DNA of 64,000 nt from Candidatus Aegiribacteria sp. MLS_C (GCA_002030045.1 LQBI01000032.1:124001-188000), one strand, 5' to 3'. Counted from the stretch's first letter, positions 19,084 to 29,165 are shown. Numbers and translations are program-made. The notes: generated by a model from the letters alone, not told the origin.

Positions 19084-20098
19084 TCAGCGCTTCCCTCTCT
19101 TGTTCGTCCTGAGTTTCAGGTCGGCCTCCCTCAGAAGTCCCTCCAGGCAATCCACGAGGGCGTCACAGTACATCGGACCGGAGGAGACACCGGCGGTGGC
19201 GGAGATGCCGAAGGATTCCGAGAGCATCCCGTTGAGGTCGTCCATCAGCTTCTCGGACACAGTCTCCGCATTGGAGGTCTCAGGAAGGAGTATCACGAAT
19301 TCGTCCCCTCCGTAACGTCCCACCAGGTCCGATTCCCTTAGGAGGTCCCTCACTGTTGCTGCCGTAAGTCGAAGGGCCCTGTCCCCCGCAGCGTGACCCA
19401 GGGTATCGTTCAGTTTCTTGAATCCGTCCAGGTCCAGCATCATCACACCCACGGGAGTACCCTTCCGTCTCATCAGCGTGCATACCTGGACCGCCAGGGT
19501 CATGAAGCCCCGCCTGTTCAGCACGCCGGTGAGACTGTCCTCCAGAGCCAGGGAGGTAAGCCTCCTGTTCTCCCTCCAGAGGCGGTCCAGGGTCTCGGCC
19601 GGCAGTTCGGTCTGATCGGAATCGGAACCGAACCTCCTGAGCCCCTCGACGAACCTCCCTATGTGGGGCTAGTACTCGTACACAGGGTCGAAATCGGGCA
19701 GGACGAACCTCAAAGACTGGAGCATTGTCTGAAAGGCGGCATCAAGCATGCACATATCAAACCCTGTATACCGCCAGCGGTGCGTCCGTCCTCGATATCC
19801 CTACCTCCTTCGAAGAGGCTTCCTACAGCATCGCCTCCGCAAGTCCCTTCGAACGGCGCAGGGTCGCGAGAATGGAATCGCTATCATGCTATGATATGGT
19901 AGTAAGTATCGTTCCGAAGACGGACAGGTTCCGCCAGAACTCCGGATGGGACCTCTCCTCCTCGCTGAACTCACGCCAGAAGTGGCTGAACTCTTCGTCT
20001 TCCCACATTCCGGAGAACTGCCGGTAGAGCTCCATGGCCAGCTGCTCGGTCCCGTAGGCCAGCTGAAGGATGTCCGAGGTCCCGGTATCGCCTTTCAA
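19084..20098 (-). pseudogene. Ferritin-like domain plus GGDEF diguanylate cyclase, interrupted by several stops and a frameshift
   Basis: MKGDTGTSDILQLAYGTEQLAMELYRQFSGMWEDEEFSHFWREFSEEERSHPEFW...TTIS(TAG)HDSDSILATLRRSKGLAEAML(TAG)EASSKE...; then shifted frame ...DPVYEY(TAG)PHIGRFVEGLRRFG...SLTGVLNRRGF...VGRYGGDEFVILLPE. Confidence 0.65.
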
Positions 20099-20228
20099 TA
20101 CTCGATCCCCCGGGAAGTTCTTCTTCTTTGCTGTTCACACGGGAAGTATAGAATGAGAAGGAGATTTCGGCACAGCGCGGAGATCAGCGCCCGGATGCAG
20201 GATTCAACCGGCTCGCGATGGGGTGCCG

Positions 20229-20882
20229 TCAGCCCAGGTCAACCACATCACCGGTGCAGAGATAGACCACCCGCTCGCAGATGTTAATGACCCTGTCGCC
20301 AACCCTCTCCAGGTTGTGTGCGGCGAAGGTGAGGAGCATGGCGTCGGCGATCCTCTCCGGCGACTCCATCACCCTGGTGACCAGCTCGCGGTACACCTGT
20401 TCGTACAGCAGGTTAATCTCCACGTCCATGGACGGGATCCTCCTGGCGGATTCCACGTCGCACCTGAGGAACGAGTCTATGGACATCTCCAGCATCTCCC
20501 CGGCCTTCTCCCTCATCCTGGGTATGTCGATGAGGGGCTTGATGTGGTCCCCCGGGATTATCCTGCTGTTGATCACGGCTATGCCCTTGGCGTAGTCTGC
20601 TATCCTCTCCAGCTCCATCGCGATCTGCATGGTCGCGAAGATGAACCTCAGGTCGCCCGCCACGGGCTGCTGCGTGGCGATGATGTTGAGGCACCCCTCC
20701 TCGATGTGGTGGCAGGCCATGTTGACCTGCTCGTCGTCACTGATGAGCCGTTCTCCTTCCTCGAAAAGTCTGTCCCTGAGTACCTCCACAGATCTCTCCA
20801 GGGCCCTGTCGGTCATCCTGGAGAGTCTCAGGAGCTCCTCCTTGAGAGCCATCATCTCCGCTTCGTAGGTCTCCCTGGCCAT
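20229..20882 (-). CDS. phoU: Phosphate transport system regulator PhoU
   Basis: YEAEMMALKEELLRLSRMTDRALERSVEVL...; two PhoU repeats. Confidence 0.93.
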   Translation of the reverse strand: MARETYEAEMMALKEELLRLSRMTDRALERSVEVLRDRLFEEGERLISDDEQVNMACHHIEEGCLNIIATQQPVAGDLRFIFATMQIAMELERIADYAKGIAVINSRIIPGDHIKPLIDIPRMREKAGEMLEMSIDSFLRCDVESARRIPSMDVEINLLYEQVYRELVTRVMESPERIADAMLLTFAAHNLERVGDRVINICERVVYLCTGDVVDLG

Positions 20883-20893
20883 TGCGCCCTCTC

Positions 20894-21676
20894 CTATCCG
20901 AATCGTCCCGAGATGTAATCCTCGGTGCGCTTGTCCACGGGCTTGGTAAATATCTCGCTGGTCCTTCCGAACTCGATGAGATTGCCGGCCCTGTCGACAT
21001 CGGTCAGCAGGAAGGCAGTGTAGTCGGATACCCTGGCGGCCTGCTGCATGTTGTGTGTCACCACGACAATGGTATACTTCCGCTTGAGCTTCTCCATCAA
21101 CTCCTCGATCTTAAGCGTGGCCACCGGGTCCAGGGCCGAGGCCGGCTCGTCCATCAGGATCACCTCGGGTTCCACAGCGAGGGCCCTGGCTATGCAGAGC
21201 CGCTGCTGCTGGCCCCCCGAGAGGGAAAGGGCCGATTTGTCGAGGTCGTCCTTGACCTCGTCCCACAGGGCCGAGTCCCTCAGGCTCTTCTCAACGATTG
21301 CAGCCAGCTTCGACCTGTCCCTGGTCCCGTGTATCCTGGGACCGTAGGCGACGTTGTCGAATATGGACTTCGGGAAGGGATTGGGTCTCTGGAAGACCAT
21401 TCCCACCTTCTTCCGGAGCTCGACCACGTCCTTGGAGTATATGTCCTCGTCGTCCACCAGTATGGTTCCCTCGACCCTGCTGTCCACTATCAGGTCGTTC
21501 ATGCGGTTGAAGCTCCTTATGAGGGAACTCTTGCCGCAGCCCGACGGTCCGATGATGGCGGTAATGCTGTTCACCGGTATGTCCATGGTTATGTCGTTCA
21601 GGGCCTTGAACCCGCCGTAGAAAAGCGTGTACCCCCTGGTCTTCATCACTACGTCTTCGGTCATCTGGAAAGCCAC
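20894..21676 (-). CDS. pstB: Phosphate ABC transporter ATPase
   Basis: [53 protein letters not shown]. Confidence 0.95.
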   Translation of the reverse strand: MAFQMTEDVVMKTRGYTLFYGGFKALNDITMDIPVNSITAIIGPSGCGKSSLIRSFNRMNDLIVDSRVEGTILVDDEDIYSKDVVELRKKVGMVFQRPNPFPKSIFDNVAYGPRIHGTRDRSKLAAIVEKSLRDSALWDEVKDDLDKSALSLSGGQQQRLCIARALAVEPEVILMDEPASALDPVATLKIEELMEKLKRKYTIVVVTHNMQQAARVSDYTAFLLTDVDRAGNLIEFGRTSEIFTKPVDKRTEDYISGRFG

Positions 21677-22506
21677 CTCGAGACTGTGTTAATGACAAGG
21701 TTCAGCAGTATTATCAGCACGACAAGCACTGCAGCGGTAGCCAGGGCCTTGTCGAAGGCCCTTGTCTCCATGGCCAGGTAGTAGACGTGCAGGGCCATTG
21801 TCCTTCCGCTGGACATGAGTGAAGTGGGAGTCCTGTAGCTGCCTCCCAGGGTCACGTAGAAGATGGCGGTCTCGCTCACTATCCTTCCCGCGCTCAGGAC
21901 GATGCCGGTGGAGATGCCACGAACGGCCGAGGGAAGGACCACCTTCCATACCGTTTCCCACTTCCCGGCACCTATTGCCAGGGAGGCCTCCCTGTAGGAC
22001 ATGGGCACAGCCTTCAACGCCTCCTCGGTGGTCCTTATTATGACCGGTATCACCAGACAGGTCCCGGCCAGTGCCGCCGACAGTATTGAGAATCCGAAAT
22101 GCAGAGCGGTCACGAAGAGCGCATACCCGAACAGACCGAAGATGATCGAGGGCACTCCGGCAAGGGTCTCCACACCGAAACGGGCCGAGGCCACCAGTTT
22201 CTTCACGAACCTGCTGCTTATGCTGTCGGCGTACTCCACCAGGAAGATCCCGGCTCCCACGCCTAGAGGTGTGGCGAACACGAGCGTGGTTATCACCAGG
22301 TAGACCGTCGCTATGATCGTGGAGGCTATCCCGCCCTCTCCCGACAGCCCCCCCCTCGGCGAGGTCAGGAAGAAATCCAGGTTGATCAGAGCGAAACCTT
22401 TGATCATGACATAGCCTATCACCACCAGCAGGATGGCCAGCGTCAGTCCGCATGCAACCCACATGGCCGAGAAGGCCATATGCTGCTTTACCGTCCTGAG
22501 TTTCAT
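21661..22506 (-). CDS. pstA: Phosphate ABC transporter permease PstA
   Basis: [68 protein letters not shown]. Confidence 0.93.
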   Translation of the reverse strand: MKLRTVKQHMAFSAMWVACGLTLAILLVVIGYVMIKGFALINLDFFLTSPRGGLSGEGGIASTIIATVYLVITTLVFATPLGVGAGIFLVEYADSISSRFVKKLVASARFGVETLAGVPSIIFGLFGYALFVTALHFGFSILSAALAGTCLVIPVIIRTTEEALKAVPMSYREASLAIGAGKWETVWKVVLPSAVRGISTGIVLSAGRIVSETAIFYVTLGGSYRTPTSLMSSGRTMALHVYYLAMETRAFDKALATAAVLVVLIILLNLVINTVSRWLSR

Positions 22507-23405
22507 CCGCTCTTCCTCATGCCGCCCCTGGACATCAGGTACCTGGCGGAGCTGTTCACGATCATGATGAGCAGGAATAGTATTACGCCGGTGGCGAAGA
22601 GAGCGCTCTGGTGCAAACCGGTGGCGTAGTTGATCTCCACGGCTATGTTGCCTGTAAGTGTCCTTGCCCTGCTGAGGAAGATGGTCAGGGGGTTCGAGCT
22701 GGCTGCCGCGGGGATGATGACCGAGTTCCCGATCACCATGATCATGGCTATCGTCTCGCCCAGAGCCCTTCCCAGCCCCAGCACCACCGCGGAGATGATC
22801 CCGGACCTGGCTGAGGGTATCACGACCCTGGATACGGTCTCCCATTTCGTCGCCCCCATGGCCAGTGAGCCTTCCCTGTACTCCTTTGGAACGCTCCTGA
22901 TGGCGTGGTCGGAAACACTGGTTATCGTGGGCAGGATCATTATGGCCAGCACGATCGAGGCGGACAGCAGTCCGAAACCTGTGTTTCCGGGAACCTCGAT
23001 CTGCCTTACGATTGGTACTATGACAACCATTCCGAACAGTCCGTAAACCACCGAGGGGATCCCGGCCAGAAGCTCAATGCATGGCTTGACCACGGCCCTT
23101 ACCCGGGGTCTGGCGATCTCGGAGAGGAAGATGGCGCATCCCAGAGCCAGGGGTACGCCCAGGATCACCGAACCCAGGGTTACGAGACCCGACCCCGCTA
23201 TCATTGCGAGTATTCCGTACTGTTCCTGGCCCGGCCGCCAGACGGGCTCCGTGAGGAGCTTCTCCAGGCCGATGTGGCGGAAGGCCGGCAAGGCTTCCCT
23301 GAAAGTGAAGACCCCGATCATCAACACTATCAGCATCGAAGCCAGTGCAGCGAAGAGGAGGGAGTACTTCATGGCAGTGTCGAACTGCCTTTTTCTTCTT
23401 TGCAC
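22503..23405 (-). CDS. pstC: Phosphate ABC transporter permease PstC (GTG start)
   Basis: IELLAGIPSVVYGLFGMVVIVP; REGSLAMGATKWETVSRVVIPSARSGIISAVVLGLGRALGETIA. Confidence 0.93.
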   Translation of the reverse strand: MQRRKRQFDTAMKYSLLFAALASMLIVLMIGVFTFREALPAFRHIGLEKLLTEPVWRPGQEQYGILAMIAGSGLVTLGSVILGVPLALGCAIFLSEIARPRVRAVVKPCIELLAGIPSVVYGLFGMVVIVPIVRQIEVPGNTGFGLLSASIVLAIMILPTITSVSDHAIRSVPKEYREGSLAMGATKWETVSRVVIPSARSGIISAVVLGLGRALGETIAMIMVIGNSVIIPAAASSNPLTIFLSRARTLTGNIAVEINYATGLHQSALFATGVILFLLIMIVNSSARYLMSRGGMRKSG

Positions 23406-23410
23406 CCCGG

Positions 23411-23570
23411 CCTTCCTTTCCTAGTTCAATCGCTTTGCCAAGGAAGCCGCGCCTTCCTTTCCTAGTTCAATCGCTTTGCCAAGGAAGCCGCGCCTTTCCT
23501 AGTTCAATCGCTTTGCCAAGGAAGCCGCGCCTTCCTTCTTCAGTTCAGTTCATTTGCAAGGAAGGTGCGG
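23411..23570. repeat. Tandem ~41-bp repeats (3 near-perfect plus 1 degenerate) between pstS and pstC
   Basis: Units 23411-23451, 23452-23492, 23493-23529 (4-nt deletion), degenerate 23530-23570; core CCTTTCCTAGTTCAATCGCTTTGCCAAGGAAGCCGCG. Confidence 0.95.
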
Positions 23571-23604
23571 CCTTCCCTGGATCCCTGCTTCCTGACATGC
23601 GCCG

Positions 23605-24468
23605 TCAGTCGACGGGGAGGTATCCCTCCGCCGTCACGATCGCCTGGCCGTCCTCGCTCAGGATGAAGTCGAGGAATACTTTCACCTTGCCCTCGGGCTG
23701 TCCGTATGTGATCATGTTGAGGGGTCTTACCACGGTATAGTCGCCCGATGCTGCGTTCTCCTCCGTGGGGAGGGACCCGTCTATGGCCACCGGACCGGTC
23801 TGTTCGTCGAGGTAACCGAAGGAGAGGAAACCGATCGAGCCGGGAGTCACCGAAATGGTAGTCCTTACGGCACCGTTGGATGGCTGCAGGATGGCGCTAT
23901 CCGTTATAAGGGCTTCGCCCATGACCATTTCCTCGAAGGCGGCCCTGGTCCCGGAACCCTCTTCCCTTGCCACAACGGTTATCACCATGTCACCGCCGCC
24001 GAGTTCGCTCCAGTTGGTTATCTCGCCGGCAAAGATCTGCCTGACCTGCTCCAGCGAGAGTCCTTCAACGGTACAGCCCGGTTCGGTGACGACGGCAATG
24101 CCGTCCCTTGCAATAGTGTGTACCACGATCTCGGGGTTCTCCTGTATCTCGGAGACCTTGACCTCCCTGGAGGCCATGCCTATGTCGGCGCTCCTGTCGG
24201 CGGCCGAACGCACTCCCACGCTGCTGCCGCCGCCCTGGACGTAGACGGTCACTTCAGGGTAGAGGGTTTCGAAGGAAGCCGCGAGGACCTCTGCAAGCGG
24301 CTGTACCGTGGTGGAACCCACCAGGTTCAGTTCGCCCTCCAGTATCTCCTCAGGATGCACATCCTCCACGGGGACTGCCGTATCCGTATCCTCACCGCCG
24401 CCGCAGGCCGCCATCAGGAGGGCGAAACCAGCGACCATGACGAGGAGTCTGCCGGCGAATAGTTTCAT
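23605..24468 (-). CDS. pstS: Phosphate-binding lipoprotein PstS
   Basis: LLMAACGG lipobox; LNLVGSTTVQPLAEVLAASFE...GGGSSVGVRSAADRSADIGMASREV. Confidence 0.93.
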   Translation of the reverse strand: MKLFAGRLLVMVAGFALLMAACGGGEDTDTAVPVEDVHPEEILEGELNLVGSTTVQPLAEVLAASFETLYPEVTVYVQGGGSSVGVRSAADRSADIGMASREVKVSEIQENPEIVVHTIARDGIAVVTEPGCTVEGLSLEQVRQIFAGEITNWSELGGGDMVITVVAREEGSGTRAAFEEMVMGEALITDSAILQPSNGAVRTTISVTPGSIGFLSFGYLDEQTGPVAIDGSLPTEENAASGDYTVVRPLNMITYGQPEGKVKVFLDFILSEDGQAIVTAEGYLPVD

Positions 24469-24518
24469 CGTGTTCCTTTCATCGAGTTAAATGCGGTCCA
24501 GCTGGAAGCCGGATCGCA

Positions 24519-25568
24519 CTAGAACTTCATCCTCCAGGCGACGTACATGTCGGTGTAACCGTCCATGTCGTCACTCTGGAAGCTCATGTTCCTGCCGCCT
24601 ATCTGGAGGGTGTTCCTGCTGCTGTAGAGGTCGAGGTTCACGCAGAAGTCGATGGCGGTCATGTCGTCCTCGGGATCGGTGTCGCCGGCATAGCTGGGGC
24701 TGTAGTTCTCGTAGCGGACTGCTGGCCTCACTGCCTGCAGCACGTTGCCTTCCAGCTGGAACTCGGGGGCAAGGGTGAAGGCGTAGGCGTTGGCATCGGT
24801 CAGGTCCACATTGTCAGCCACCGGTTCGCCCATGATGAGGTACTCGCCGACGAAGTTCAGCGTGGAGGTCTCGCCGAGAGGGTATTCCACAACCGCGTAG
24901 AGGTCCAGACCCGTTGCGGAGTAGGTCTCCGTTGAGTCGTCCTCGGAGTGGCTGCCGAATGCTCCGGCTAGGGTGATGCCCTCTACGGGTTCGATCTCGG
25001 CCCTGGCGGTGAACTGCTTGTTGCTGTCGTCCTCGGGCTCGTTGTCCCCGGCACCGTTGGTGAAGGCCAGGTCGAGGCTCACCATGTCGAAGGCCAGGTT
25101 GAGGTTGGCACCGATATCCCTCTTGCCGAAGTTCTTGAACTCGCCCATGCCCTGGAGGATGGCCCTGTCCAGGAAGTACATGCTGCTTCCGGAACGCGTG
25201 TAGTTGTAGCCGAAGGGTCTCTTGAAGTGACCCATGGAGAAGGTTACCGCGTCGTTGAAGTGCATGTTGAGAACGATGTCCTCGGTGGTGAGGCTCAGGT
25301 CCTCGTACTCACCCTCGAACTCCGTGGGCTTGGCCTTGAAGGCTATCTTTGCGTCAAGCCACTCGTTGAGTGTGGGAACCCATTCGATGGCGGCGATGAC
25401 GTCGAATCCCATGTCCGGGTCCGCGTCTTCCTCTCCGTAAACGTACAGGTCGGATATCAGGTACCCCTTGAACTTGAGGAGCTCGGCTCCGCCGGTTGCG
25501 AACTCGCCGCCTGCGAGAGCGGTCCCCGCGATGATGGAAACCGTGAGAACAAGTCTCAGTGCGTTCAT
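24519..25568 (-). CDS. Outer-membrane porin (phosphate-selective porin O/P-like)
   Basis: Signal peptide, beta-rich; MGHFKRPFGYNYTRSGSSMYFLDRAILQG...RDIGANLNL, C-terminal YVAWRMKF. Confidence 0.8.
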   Translation of the reverse strand: MNALRLVLTVSIIAGTALAGGEFATGGAELLKFKGYLISDLYVYGEEDADPDMGFDVIAAIEWVPTLNEWLDAKIAFKAKPTEFEGEYEDLSLTTEDIVLNMHFNDAVTFSMGHFKRPFGYNYTRSGSSMYFLDRAILQGMGEFKNFGKRDIGANLNLAFDMVSLDLAFTNGAGDNEPEDDSNKQFTARAEIEPVEGITLAGAFGSHSEDDSTETYSATGLDLYAVVEYPLGETSTLNFVGEYLIMGEPVADNVDLTDANAYAFTLAPEFQLEGNVLQAVRPAVRYENYSPSYAGDTDPEDDMTAIDFCVNLDLYSSRNTLQIGGRNMSFQSDDMDGYTDMYVAWRMKF

Positions 25569-25630
25569 TCCATACTCCCTTCCTGAATAAGGTTACAGTG
25601 CCCGGTTCAGGGCTGTAAAATCTCCGGTTA

Positions 25631-25670
25631 CTGTTAAGGGAGTCTGTGAATAGTGTTAATCCTGCGTTAA
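25631..25670 (-). promoter_or_regulatory. Candidate Pho box (repeated TTAAC/TTCAC motifs)
   Basis: Minus strand TTAACG-cagga-TTAACA-ctat-TTCACA-gactccc-TTAACAG, just upstream of the porin-pstS operon and overlapping the phoR stop. Confidence 0.45.
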
Positions 25671-27407
25671 GGAAGAGGGTGAACGAGGGTTGACCGGCAA
25701 TCCCACGGTGAACATGCTGCCGGACCCCGGACTGCTCGTCACCCTGACCCATCCTCCGTGGAGGGCTGCGATATGCTTGACTATTGCAAGCCCGAGACCT
25801 GTCCCGCCCCTGCTCCTGGACCTTGCCTTGTCCACCACGTAGAACCTCTCGAATATCCTGGAAAGGTGCTTTCCCTCGATGCCGGGTCCGGTGTCGGAGA
25901 CCACTATGGTCGCGTACCCTCCCCTTGCGCCGGTCATCACGGTGACCGAACCCTCGGCGGTGTACCTGACGGCGTTCTCTATGAGGTTTATCAGCACCTG
26001 CTCCAGCCGGAAGCGGTCCGCCGTAACCGGTGGGAGGTCCTCCTCGGAACGGACCACCAGTTCCAGGCCCTTCTCGGAGGCCCTGCCGCGGAAAAGCTCC
26101 GCGGTCTCCTCCACTACTTCCGCCAGGTCGACCTTCGAGAGGTCCAGGGTCGTCATGGGATGCTCGAGCTCGGTCAGGATCCGCATGTCGTCCACTATGC
26201 GGATCAGCCTGTCGGCGTTACGGAGGATCGTTCTCATGTACTTGCGTTCATCCTCGTCGACGCTTTCCATGAGCGTCTCGGCGTAGCCCTTTATCGAGGT
26301 GAGCGGTGTCCTGAGCTCGTGGGAGGCGTTCGCGGCGAATTCCCTCTTCATTCGAGCGGTCTCCGCTATCTCGGTGACGTCCCTGAATGTGATCACCATC
26401 TGTCCGGTCTCGGGGATGCTCGACGCCCTTACGGAATATATCCTTCCGGCGGAGGACACCTGGCCCGACTCGATCCCGTCGTGCAGCACCCTGCCTATGA
26501 AATCGGCGAGGTCTGGGTCCCTGACGAAGTCTATGTAGTTCTCCCCCCGGGGTTCGCCCCCGGCCCCGCATGCCTTCATGAAGCTGCGGTTGGCCGTTAC
26601 GACTCCCCCGTCAGCATCCACCACCACCAGGCCGCCGGCCATGGACCTTATTATGGCGTCCAGGCTGGCGTTCTTGCCGGAGAGTTCCCCGATTAGTCCC
26701 TCGGTGCTGGATATCATGCCGTTGATATCGGCGGCCAGCATGTTCACCTCGTCCAGTGAACCGTAGGGTACCCTTATGGAGTAGTCCCCGCCTTCCACCT
26801 TCCTGGTGGCCTCCGCCATTCGCCTTATGGGCCTGGATATCCCTCTGGAGATCAGCAGGGCGACGATCAGTCCGGAGATGAGAACTGCGCCGGCGACTAT
26901 GGAGATGTCCTCGGCCACGTCCCTGAGAATGGTCCTGTGTTCGGAGAAGTAGAGGCTGGTACGTACCACGGCCGGTATTCCGCCGTCCTGTCTCACCGGC
27001 ACGGCGACGTAGAGCATCTCCTGTCCCAGTGTGGCGCTCTCCCTGGAGGAGGTGCCGGTCCTGCCGTTGAATGCCACTATGACTTCCGGCCTGGTCCTGT
27101 GGTTCTCCATGCTGTCCGGGTCCTCATCCGAGTCCGCCAGCACTGTGCCGTCCCTGGTTATCACCGTTATTCTGAAGCCCAGTCTTTCGCCCATGCATCC
27201 CACAAGCGAATCCAGCAGGGCGGGATCGTCATTCAGCCGTGGAGCCAGGAGGTACTCCAGGGACTCGGCGGTTCGGGTCAGGTTGGAGACCGCCATTCCG
27301 TTGAGCCTCGAACGCATCGTACCGTAGATCAGGATCGGGGCGATCATGGCCATGATCGCGATCACGGCCAGGAATCCGATGAAGGACCGGCCGAATATGG
27401 TCCTCAA
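25656..27407 (-). CDS. phoR: PhoR-type sensor histidine kinase (HAMP-PAS-HisKA-HATPase)
   Basis: FAANASHELRTPLTSIKGYAETL; LIENAVRYTAEGSVTV; FYVVDKARSRSRGGTGLGLAIVKH. Confidence 0.92.
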   Translation of the reverse strand: MRTIFGRSFIGFLAVIAIMAMIAPILIYGTMRSRLNGMAVSNLTRTAESLEYLLAPRLNDDPALLDSLVGCMGERLGFRITVITRDGTVLADSDEDPDSMENHRTRPEVIVAFNGRTGTSSRESATLGQEMLYVAVPVRQDGGIPAVVRTSLYFSEHRTILRDVAEDISIVAGAVLISGLIVALLISRGISRPIRRMAEATRKVEGGDYSIRVPYGSLDEVNMLAADINGMISSTEGLIGELSGKNASLDAIIRSMAGGLVVVDADGGVVTANRSFMKACGAGGEPRGENYIDFVRDPDLADFIGRVLHDGIESGQVSSAGRIYSVRASSIPETGQMVITFRDVTEIAETARMKREFAANASHELRTPLTSIKGYAETLMESVDEDERKYMRTILRNADRLIRIVDDMRILTELEHPMTTLDLSKVDLAEVVEETAELFRGRASEKGLELVVRSEEDLPPVTADRFRLEQVLINLIENAVRYTAEGSVTVMTGARGGYATIVVSDTGPGIEGKHLSRIFERFYVVDKARSRSRGGTGLGLAIVKHIAALHGGWVRVTSSPGSGSMFTVGLPVNPRSPSSLTQD

Positions 27408-28099
27408 TCTTCCTCCGCCAGCCTGTAGCCTACACCCCTCACGTTCTCGATCAGCTTGCCGGCACTGCCCAGTTTGCGCCTGAGATGAGCTATATGAACG
27501 TCGATGGTCCTCTCCGTAACGTATTTCTCGCCCTCCCAGAGTATCTCCAGCAGCTTCCTTCTCGAGAAGACCCTGCCTGCTCCACTGGCCAGCGCCAGCA
27601 GGAGCCGGAATTCCGTCGAGGTAAGGTCCGCATCCCCTTCGGCCGACCTCGCCGAAAAACGCCGGGGATCGATGACCAGGCTGTCACCTATCCTTATGGG
27701 ACCCTCTTCGCCGTGACGGGCGGAGGTCCTCCTGAGGACCGCGTTCACCCTGGCGACCAGTTCCCTGGGCGAGAATGGTTTGGTCACGTAGTCGTCAGCC
27801 CCCATCTCAAGGCCTGCGACCAGGTCCGTCTCATCGACCATGGCGGTGAGCATGATAATTGGTATGGAAGCTGTCTCGGAGGACGACCTGAGCATTCGAC
27901 AGACTTCTGTACCGTGTGTATCCGGCAGCATCAGGTCCAGGACTACCAGGTCCGGAACTCCGCCCTTCAGGGATTCCATGAACGGACCGGAAGCGGAGTA
28001 CCCGCGAACGTCGAAACCGGCCCTTGTGAGATTGATGGTGACGAGCTCCAGGATGTCCGGCTCGTCGTCCACCACGGCAACCAGCTTCCTGCCGCCCAT
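27404..28099 (-). CDS. phoB: PhoB-type response regulator
   Basis: VVDDEPDILELVTINL, VLDLMLPD, winged helix TERTIDVHIAHLRRKLG...VRGVGYRL. Confidence 0.93.
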   Translation of the reverse strand: MGGRKLVAVVDDEPDILELVTINLTRAGFDVRGYSASGPFMESLKGGVPDLVVLDLMLPDTHGTEVCRMLRSSSETASIPIIMLTAMVDETDLVAGLEMGADDYVTKPFSPRELVARVNAVLRRTSARHGEEGPIRIGDSLVIDPRRFSARSAEGDADLTSTEFRLLLALASGAGRVFSRRKLLEILWEGEKYVTERTIDVHIAHLRRKLGSAGKLIENVRGVGYRLAEED

Positions 28100-28447
28100 C
28101 TACCTGAATGTCCTTCCGGCCCTGGCCCAGTCCTCTCCGGGGACGTCAGAGAATATGACGTAGATCCTGTCCGGCGAAAGCGGGAGTTCCCCGGAGAGGA
28201 ATTCCGTGACCCTGGACGCCAGTGTACCGTTCACATGCGGTCCCAGTCCCCCTATGCTGTAGATCTCCACAAGAGCTGCCGGACCGGCCTTGCCCGACAT
28301 GCTGACGGATTCCTCGGACAGCACGGTCATCACGTACTCTTCCGGTTTGCCGAGGACATCGGATACGATGCCGGACAGCTTCGAGGTTATCCCCTCCGTA
28401 TCCACCGGATCCTGAAGGACGCCCGTGGTAAGTCTCAGCAGCGGCAT
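28100..28447 (-). CDS. MIF/tautomerase-superfamily protein
   Basis: MPLLRLTTGV (Pro at +2), IVSDVLGKPEEYVMTVL, ALVEIYSIGGLGPHVN, LSPDRIYVIFSDVPGEDWARAGRTF. Confidence 0.85.
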   Translation of the reverse strand: MPLLRLTTGVLQDPVDTEGITSKLSGIVSDVLGKPEEYVMTVLSEESVSMSGKAGPAALVEIYSIGGLGPHVNGTLASRVTEFLSGELPLSPDRIYVIFSDVPGEDWARAGRTFR

Positions 28448-28590
28448 GTCCAACCCCCCTTCCGGTCCATCCCAACGGTCCGAATTTAAACGGAAGGGCA
28501 TCTCGATGTCCATACTTGCACCGGGAACGCCTCTTGTGAATATTCATCTTTTACAGGTCTATTTCCATCACAGGACGGGGGATTCACCCT

Positions 28591-29133
28591 ATGAGGACCG
28601 GAATAGAACAGCTGGAAAGCTCTGACATAGCCAGGATCACCAGGGCATGCGTACCTGTGAGGGTCATGGCAGGGGACGAGCTGATCGAGAAGGGAGAGGG
28701 TTCCGACGACCTGTATATTGTCGCGGAGGGGTCCTTCAAGGTTTACGACGACACGCTGGGGGAGGATTTCGTACACGCCATCCTCGAGCAGGGGGACATC
28801 TTCGGAGAGATGTCCTTCATCGACGGGATCACCAGGTCCGCTTCCGTCAAGGCCCTTTCAGACGGAACGGTCCTGAGAATGGGCAAGAGAGAGTTCGACT
28901 CGCTTCTCGCAGCCAGTCCGGACACGGCGATGCTGTTCATCTTCTCCCTGGCCAGGGTCATCACCAGGCGCCTCAGGGACGTGAACATAGCCCTTCGCAA
29001 CATAACCTTCAACGAGAGCGAACGGGACACCGAGACGGTCATTAGGGAGGTCATATCGCAGATGCGCCAGGCTGTGCACATCGAACTGATCTCCGATGAC
29101 GAAACGGATGATGAGGCGGGAGGTGTGCCATAA
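28591..29133 (+). CDS. Stand-alone cyclic nucleotide-binding domain protein
   Basis: GDELIEKGEGSDDLYIVAEGSFKVY...ILEQGDIFGEMSFIDGITRSASVKAL; no recognisable HTH. Confidence 0.85.
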   Translation: MRTGIEQLESSDIARITRACVPVRVMAGDELIEKGEGSDDLYIVAEGSFKVYDDTLGEDFVHAILEQGDIFGEMSFIDGITRSASVKALSDGTVLRMGKREFDSLLAASPDTAMLFIFSLARVITRRLRDVNIALRNITFNESERDTETVIREVISQMRQAVHIELISDDETDDEAGGVP

Positions 29134-29165
29134 GATCCCTCCGAATACCGGTCCCGCCTGTACTG

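Noticed and set aside
19084-20098. TAG recoding (pyrrolysine/amber suppression) in the GGDEF gene
   Set aside because: TAG is used as a normal stop in several confident genes here (selD, the HAD-EIIA-PII fusion), and a frameshift is also needed; decay is simpler.
23411-23570. Possible CRISPR array
   Set aside because: Repeats are contiguous with no unique spacers and no cas genes nearby.
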